Below, piece by piece: positions 59,495-64,000 of a DNA stretch of 64,000 nucleotides. Within the stretch, counting starts at the first letter, position 1. Every line of letters starts with the position of its first letter. The stretch is from Shimia sagamensis (GTDB lineage: Bacteria > Pseudomonadota > Alphaproteobacteria > Rhodobacterales > Rhodobacteraceae), in contig NZ_FXTY01000003.1 of assembly GCF_900182745.1 (NCBI RefSeq), positions 124,001 through 188,000 on the forward strand. The letters run 5' to 3'. The notes below the pieces were generated by a model that saw nothing but the letters and a program-made list of their open reading frames with translations, was not told where the DNA came from and did not search any database. The position numbers and the translations under genes were made by a program.

Positions 59495-60436
59495 ATGAAC
59501 TGGATCACCAACTACGTCCGTCCGCGGATCAACTCGATCTTTTCTCGTAGAGAAGTTCCAGACAATCTCTGGACCAAGTGCGATGAATGCGGGACGATGT
59601 TGTTTCACCGTGAATTGAAGGGCAACCAAAACGTTTGCACGCAATGCGACCATCATATGTCGATTTCCCCACGAGATCGCTTTGAGGCATTGTTTGATGG
59701 AGGCGTGTTTGTCGAGGTGGATGTACCAGAACCGGTAGCTGATCCTCTGCAGTTCCGAGATCAGAAAAAATATCCAGAGCGCATGAAGGCCGCGCAGAAA
59801 AAGACGGGCGAGGCAGAAGCCATGTTGGTGGCTGAAGGCGATATCGGTCGAACCCCAATTGTGGCCGCGTGTCAGGACTTCTCCTTTATGGGCGGCTCCA
59901 TGGGGATGTATGTCGGTAACGCGATTATTGCCGCTGCGGAGCGTGCCATCGCACTGAATCGTCCGCTTGTGTTGTTTTCGGCCGCAGGTGGCGCGCGGAT
60001 GCAGGAAGGCATTCTTTCTTTGATGCAGATGCCCCGCACAACCGTTGCGGTGCAGATGCTCAAAGAAGCAGGCTTGCCGTATATCGTTGTTCTCACACAT
60101 CCGACAACCGGTGGTGTAACGGCGTCTTATGCGATGCTGGGCGATGTACAGATTTCCGAACCCAATGCGCTGATCTGTTTTGCTGGCCCACGGGTGATTC
60201 AGCAGACCATCGGAGAGAAGTTGCCTGAAGGTTTTCAGCGCGCCGAGTATCTGCTGGACCACGGTATGCTTGATCGCGTGACAAAGCGGACCGAGCTCAA
60301 AGCCGAGTTGGTGTTGATTATCCGAATGCTTATGGGCATGCCTCCTGCGGTAGCGGGCGACCTGCCTGCACCTCAAAAGGAAGAAACTGCAACTGAGACG
60401 CCGGACGAAAAACCCGAAGAGGCGAAAACGGAATAA
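59495..60436 (+). CDS. accD: Acetyl-CoA carboxylase, carboxyltransferase subunit beta
   Basis: The 313-residue protein matches AccD, half of the carboxyltransferase that makes malonyl-CoA for fatty acid synthesis. A four-cysteine zinc finger lies at Cys29, Cys32, Cys48 and Cys51. The crotonase-fold core follows with [39 protein letters not shown] and [34 protein letters not shown]. The C-terminus is acidic and variable. The ATG at 59495 has AGAGGA upstream. It is followed by a terminator and then folC, the usual accD-folC order. Confidence 0.96.
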   Translation: MNWITNYVRPRINSIFSRREVPDNLWTKCDECGTMLFHRELKGNQNVCTQCDHHMSISPRDRFEALFDGGVFVEVDVPEPVADPLQFRDQKKYPERMKAAQKKTGEAEAMLVAEGDIGRTPIVAACQDFSFMGGSMGMYVGNAIIAAAERAIALNRPLVLFSAAGGARMQEGILSLMQMPRTTVAVQMLKEAGLPYIVVLTHPTTGGVTASYAMLGDVQISEPNALICFAGPRVIQQTIGEKLPEGFQRAEYLLDHGMLDRVTKRTELKAELVLIIRMLMGMPPAVAGDLPAPQKEETATETPDEKPEEAKTE

Positions 60437-60463
60437 ATCAGTCGCTTACGCGTCGAGAGAAAT

Positions 60464-60500
60464 GGGCTTTCGGAACATAAACCGAGGGCCCGTTTTGTTT
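60464..60500 (+). terminator. Intrinsic terminator between accD and folC
   Basis: GGGCTTTCGG and CCGAGGGCCC form a 10-bp stem with two G-T pairs around an 8-base loop, followed by GTTTTGTTT. It lies 27 bases after the accD stop and may reduce but need not abolish readthrough into folC. Confidence 0.72.
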
Positions 60501-60528
60501 AACAGCCCCTTTTTTGATGGAGTGCTTC

Positions 60529-61809
60529 ATGGTCGCTCAATATGATACGTCGGACACAATCCTCGCCCGTATGATGGCGCTTCACCCAAAAATTATTGAT
60601 CTGACCTTGGATCGTATGTGGCGCCTTCTGGACGTACTGGACAACCCCCAAAAAAAGATGGCTCCGGTTGTGCATCTGGCGGGGACCAATGGTAAAGGCA
60701 GCACACAGGCCATGATCCGCGCTGGTCTTGAAGGCCGAGGGGATAAGGTTCATGCCTATACCAGCCCGCACTTGGCGCGATTTCACGAACGCATCCGCTT
60801 GGCGGGCGAGCTTATTGATGAAGCGCATTTAGCGGCGGTTTTGGACGAGTGTTGGGAAGCTAATAACAGGCAGAACATCACCTACTTTGAGATCACCACC
60901 TGTGCCGCCATTCTGGCGTTTTCACGCACGTCTGCCGACTACACGTTGCTGGAGGTTGGTTTGGGTGGGCGCTTGGATGCGACAAATGTGATCACCGCAC
61001 CTGAATTAACCGTCATCACGCCTGTTTCCAAAGATCATGAACAGTTCTTGGGGGAAACCGTCGCTGAAATTGCGGCGGAAAAAGCAGGTATCATCAAGCG
61101 TGGCGTTCCCTGTGTTGTTGGTCCACAATCTGTTGAGGCCATGGATGTGATTGAACATGCTGCGATGCGTCTTAGTGCGCCGTTGATTGCTTACGGCCAG
61201 CACTGGCACGTGTCTGAAGAACGCGGGCGTCTCGTTTTTCAAGATGAGCGCGGATTGCTGGATCTTCCTCTTCCTGCGCTGGCTGGCGCACATCAGGTAC
61301 AAAATGCAGGCGCTGCGCTGGCGGCATTGCGCCACTTAGGTGCAGATGAGGTGGCTTGCGAAGCCGCCATGACAAAGGTCTCTTGGCCCGCGCGTATGCA
61401 GCGATTGAACGGCGGACCTTTGGTTGACGCTGCGGCTGGCGCAGAGGTTTGGCTCGACGGGGGGCATAACGCGGCTGCAGGCAAGGCGTTGGCAGACGTT
61501 ATCTCAACTTTGCCAAAGCGGCCGACCCATCTCATCTGTGGGATGTTGAACACCAAGGATATTCTTGGGTATCTGACACCGCTCGCAAAGATTTCCGAAG
61601 GTTTGACTGCGGTTTCCATTCCCGGCGAGAGCAATACGCTTCCGGCCTCTCAAACGGCGCAATCTGCACGGCAAGCGGGTATGCAGGCAACCGAGAGTGT
61701 CAGTGTCCTGGCCGCGCTTAAGGACATTGTGTCCAAGTCGCCTGAAAGTCGCATATTGATTTGCGGATCGCTTTATCTTGCTGGCGCAGTGCTCCGAGAA
61801 AACAGTTAA
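60529..61809 (+). CDS. folC: Folylpolyglutamate synthase / dihydrofolate synthase
   Basis: The 426-residue protein matches FolC: VVHLAGTNGKGST is the ATP-binding loop, YTSPHLARFHERIRL, and YTLLEVGLGGRLDATNVI with GITPVSKDHEQFLG-like blocks follow, then a C-terminal Rossmann-like domain with VWLDGGHNAAAGKAL. It adds glutamate to dihydropteroate and to folates. GGAG lies 7 bases before the ATG at 60529; upstream in-frame starts at 60517 and 60514 are less likely. It completes an accD-folC pair. Confidence 0.96.
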   Translation: MVAQYDTSDTILARMMALHPKIIDLTLDRMWRLLDVLDNPQKKMAPVVHLAGTNGKGSTQAMIRAGLEGRGDKVHAYTSPHLARFHERIRLAGELIDEAHLAAVLDECWEANNRQNITYFEITTCAAILAFSRTSADYTLLEVGLGGRLDATNVITAPELTVITPVSKDHEQFLGETVAEIAAEKAGIIKRGVPCVVGPQSVEAMDVIEHAAMRLSAPLIAYGQHWHVSEERGRLVFQDERGLLDLPLPALAGAHQVQNAGAALAALRHLGADEVACEAAMTKVSWPARMQRLNGGPLVDAAAGAEVWLDGGHNAAAGKALADVISTLPKRPTHLICGMLNTKDILGYLTPLAKISEGLTAVSIPGESNTLPASQTAQSARQAGMQATESVSVLAALKDIVSKSPESRILICGSLYLAGAVLRENS

Positions 61810-61856
61810 GTCGGAGACGCCTCTTAAGGTCGGTCGGTTGAAACGGGATCATCCAG

Positions 61857-61886
61857 TTGACGGAAGCGAATCAGTGCACGTATAGT
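61857..61886 (+). promoter_or_regulatory. Candidate sigma-70-type promoter downstream of folC
   Basis: TTGACG (61857-61862) and TATAGT (61881-61886) are 18 bases apart. It would start transcription near 61893, toward a GC-rich hairpin at 61961-61979 and the capsule-type gene beyond. Confidence 0.35.
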
Positions 61887-61960
61887 TCTACGGAACGTCT
61901 CTTTCGCCCAAATACCACTACAATCAGCGAAGCGATCTACGGACAGGCAGGCAGGAAAAT

Positions 61961-61979
61961 GGGGGGCAATCGGCCCCCC
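61961..61979 (+). terminator. GC-rich hairpin GGGGGGC-AATCG-GCCCCCC
   Basis: A perfect 7-bp G/C stem with a 5-base loop is followed by TTATAAT, a short weak T tract. It lies 151 bases after the folC stop and 96 bases before the capsule-type gene start. It could end the folC transcript or a short RNA started at the candidate promoter at 61857. TATAAT at 61981-61986 could also be a -10 box. Confidence 0.5.
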
Positions 61980-62075
61980 TTATAATGCCGGCCGCAGATG
62001 CCCTCTGTGCCGCCTGATGGAATGTGGAGTGGACACCAGCGCTCGTATGGTTGGTATGAGATATGGCTTTTGTTT

Positions 62076-64000
62076 ATGGAGGCAAGTTTGGCCGCCAAGG
62101 TTGTGTTTCATCTGCCCAAGCAGTTCCATGAGAACTATCTGGAACTGACCCATTTGGCTCTTTTTCATAAGATTCATGCGTTAATTGTGCCTCGAGGAGG
62201 CGAGGTCGAAGTGCGTCGCCGCCACGAAACGCTACGGTCGATGGAACGGTCGGATTGGTCCGACCGTTTAGAATCTGAGAACTTACATGTCATTGAAAAT
62301 GGCATGGTTCAGCAAGACAACGCCCTGAATACGGCGCTGGCTTATTTACCACCTTATTTCCACCTCGATCCGCAAGGTGTGTTGGCGGAAAGTATGGCCG
62401 GTGACGCCAAGTTTTCTGAAACTGAGGTGAATGCTGTACTCGCCAATTCGAAGTTCCGAGGATTGCATGACCGCTTGGTGAAAAAACGTCGGTCACGGTA
62501 CGGCCCAAAAGATGAAGTGACTGAAATTCCTGACGGGTGCATTGCCGTCTTTCTTCAGGGCGATAATCCGCACCGACAAGGCACAGCATATTGCGATAAT
62601 GAGACGTTGTTGCGTACTGTTGCGGAGAATGCAGGCGGGCGAACTGTTGTGGTCAAGGCGCACCCGGTGAGCAAACAGCTTGATGATGCTCAGTTAATCC
62701 TAAATCTCCTTCAGGATGGGTTGCCGGTTGAGCCAACCGACGCCAATGTACATGACATTCTCCGCCAATGTTCTGTGACCGTCAGCTATAATTCCGCAGT
62801 TGCCATGGAAGGGTTCATGCATGGAAAACCGGCGATCCTTTTTGGAAAATCCGATTTCCACCACGTTGTTGAAACAGTGTGCAATCCCAACGATTTTCCA
62901 ACAGCGCTGCATGCAGCTTTGGTCAGCCAGCATGACTACGCAAAGTATTTGCACTGGTACTTTTCAAACTATGCCGTGTCTGTCGAGGATTGGTTGTTGG
63001 AAGACAAGCTTCTTCAGATCTTTGAGAAGATGGGGTTCGCTGAGGATCGGTTAGGGCTCCGGGAGGTCAGCGGTGCGACATCGGAAAACCAGGTAGGGCC
63101 CAGGAGCAAACAGGCAATTGACGAAACGCAACGGTTGTTCCGAGGGCTCACCGAGGCAAAATCTGTAAAACTTCGGCGCAGTTTGATAATCGATGAAGAC
63201 TATCATGAATTTATTGGGGCAATCGGTGACCAGAAGGTGCGTGTTTGTCGGCACCTATCGGCAGAAGGCCAGCGGGACGTACGCGCGCGTGTCGCTGAGA
63301 CAAGCTACTTGCAAGACATCATGGTCTCAGAGCAGTTTTTTGCTGAAAAAGCTATTTTCGCCCATGAAGAGTATGGTGTCTTGTGCGTGAGCCAAGTGCC
63401 GGGTGTACCTTTAGCGCAAAAGATTGCAGGGGCCTCAGGCCCTCGTCGATCCAAGTTTGTACGCATGGGTGCAGAGTGGCTTGAAGCCGCAACGCAGGCT
63501 CGGATTAAGCAAACAGAACTGGCATCGCTGTTCCGACTGAAGAATCTAAAAGAGTGGTCTTTGGACAATATCGAAGACGATGGGGATTGCTCTTTATTGG
63601 AAAGGCTGCTGTCTGACCTGACCAAACGCGCTCGTTTGATCAAGGGCATGGAAATCAAACAAATTCATGGACAGGCATGGTTCTCGGCTGAAAACCTTGT
63701 GTTCAAAGACACCACCTTGTGTGGGATCAACATCCGGGGGGCGCATTGGACGTCGGTGTCACGCGCAGCCGCGCAATACCTCGTCGACTTGCAATTGGTC
63801 GCGCCTGCGATATCTGGCAAAACTCGGTTTGGCATTGCGCAGGACGATTGGCGTGCGTTTTTGTCAATTGATTTGGTTCCTGAAGGCGAGCGCCGCACGG
63901 CTTTACCATTCTTCATAGGTGAGCAATTGTTTCGGCGCTTCGTAACTGATTATCGGAGCCAAGAGAAACGCGAGCGTGGGCGCCAATCGATACGCGTTTT
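62076..64000 (+). CDS. Capsule-type glycosyltransferase domain fused to a kinase-like domain, 3' truncated
   Basis: The frame stays open from here to the window edge, 641 codons. Residues 1-330 resemble capsular polysaccharide/Kdo-type transferases of the KpsC/KpsS kind: KVVFHLPKQFHENY at the start, VVVKAHP with His196, and CSVTVSYNSAVAMEGFMHGKPAILFG at 232-257. Residues from about 365 look like an aminoglycoside-phosphotransferase/LPS-kinase fold: VRVCRHLSAEGQRDV, then HGQAWFSAENLVF at 531-543 and GINIRG at 550-555. In that fold HGD and D(F) are usual; Gln533 and Asn552 stand there instead, so it may be inactive. ATG codons at 61998 and 62022 are alternative starts. It should act in surface polysaccharide synthesis. 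Confidence 0.72.
   Translation, partial: MEASLAAKVVFHLPKQFHENYLELTHLALFHKIHALIVPRGGEVEVRRRHETLRSMERSDWSDRLESENLHVIENGMVQQDNALNTALAYLPPYFHLDPQGVLAESMAGDAKFSETEVNAVLANSKFRGLHDRLVKKRRSRYGPKDEVTEIPDGCIAVFLQGDNPHRQGTAYCDNETLLRTVAENAGGRTVVVKAHPVSKQLDDAQLILNLLQDGLPVEPTDANVHDILRQCSVTVSYNSAVAMEGFMHGKPAILFGKSDFHHVVETVCNPNDFPTALHAALVSQHDYAKYLHWYFSNYAVSVEDWLLEDKLLQIFEKMGFAEDRLGLREVSGATSENQVGPRSKQAIDETQRLFRGLTEAKSVKLRRSLIIDEDYHEFIGAIGDQKVRVCRHLSAEGQRDVRARVAETSYLQDIMVSEQFFAEKAIFAHEEYGVLCVSQVPGVPLAQKIAGASGPRRSKFVRMGAEWLEAATQARIKQTELASLFRLKNLKEWSLDNIEDDGDCSLLERLLSDLTKRARLIKGMEIKQIHGQAWFSAENLVFKDTTLCGINIRGAHWTSVSRAAAQYLVDLQLVAPAISGKTRFGIAQDDWRAFLSIDLVPEGERRTALPFFIGEQLFRRFVTDYRSQEKRERGRQSIRV

Noticed and set aside
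59456-60376. Long minus-strand frame opposite accD
   Set aside because: It is antisense to a complete accD with zinc finger and core motifs.
61980-62177. 65-codon minus-strand frame after folC
   Set aside because: It overlaps the start of the long plus-strand capsule-type gene and has no recognisable domain.

Overview
The window is a stretch of alphaproteobacterial chromosome, most probably from a marine member of the Rhodobacterales (Roseobacter group). This rests on the moderately high GC content, dense gene packing, and several small families typical of that group (the DUF6868-, DUF6478-, DUF1244- and DUF1491-like proteins, the Hint-domain and RTX-repeat proteins). It also rests on the conserved order rpoZ-rsh-DUF2062-pdxJ-acpS-lepB-rnc-era-recO. 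No rRNA, tRNA, CRISPR array, insertion sequence or prophage was recognised. All genes look intact; only the first (a LysE-type exporter) and the last (a capsule-type glycosyltransferase fusion) are cut by the window edges.

Layout. 1-9.6 kb: accessory metabolism, with two GMC flavoprotein oxidoreductases, alanine dehydrogenase with a divergent Lrp-type regulator, a LysR regulator divergent from a DUF1330 gene, an MscS channel, a glutathione transferase, a YtoQ-family protein and a methyltransferase. 9.6-20 kb: mostly leftward translation and glycolysis genes (pyk, rpmI, rplT, pheS, pheT), interrupted by a Hint-domain gene and by an oppositely oriented cyclase-like gene, so pheS and pheT are not adjacent. 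20-24 kb: N-formylglutamate amidohydrolase, small DUF proteins, a membrane-anchored RTX protein and a GntR/FCD regulator. 24-33 kb: smc, a lytic transglycosylase, two cobalamin genes (cobD/cbiB and cobC) and a glutathionyl-hydroquinone reductase. 33-41 kb: a MalY-type C-S lyase; def, a degenerate def paralogue and fmt; then rnhA, ispH, a membrane cytochrome c, a NYN-domain protein and folK. 41-51 kb: the rpoZ-to-recO core cluster covering ppGpp metabolism, PLP synthesis, acyl carrier protein activation, protein export, RNA processing, ribosome assembly and repair. 51-60 kb: a TetR regulator with two matching operators, a methylsuccinyl-CoA dehydrogenase-like gene, transporters and channels. 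59.5-64 kb: accD, folC and the start of a capsule-type gene.

Regulation can be read in several places. There are clear dyads beside pyk (TGTTA-N4-TAACA), a GntR gene (TGGTCA-N7-TGACCA), a TetR gene (ATACG-N4-CGTAT, twice) and a LysR gene (GCACA-N5-TGTGC). Several intrinsic terminators lie between convergent genes. The most notable sequence-level observations are a second peptide deformylase that has lost both its metal-binding Cys and its catalytic Glu, and a truncated fusion of a capsule-type glycosyltransferase with a kinase-like domain whose catalytic positions look degenerate. I did not find a clearly novel defence or mobile system. Functions are assigned by recognising family motifs only; no database search was possible.
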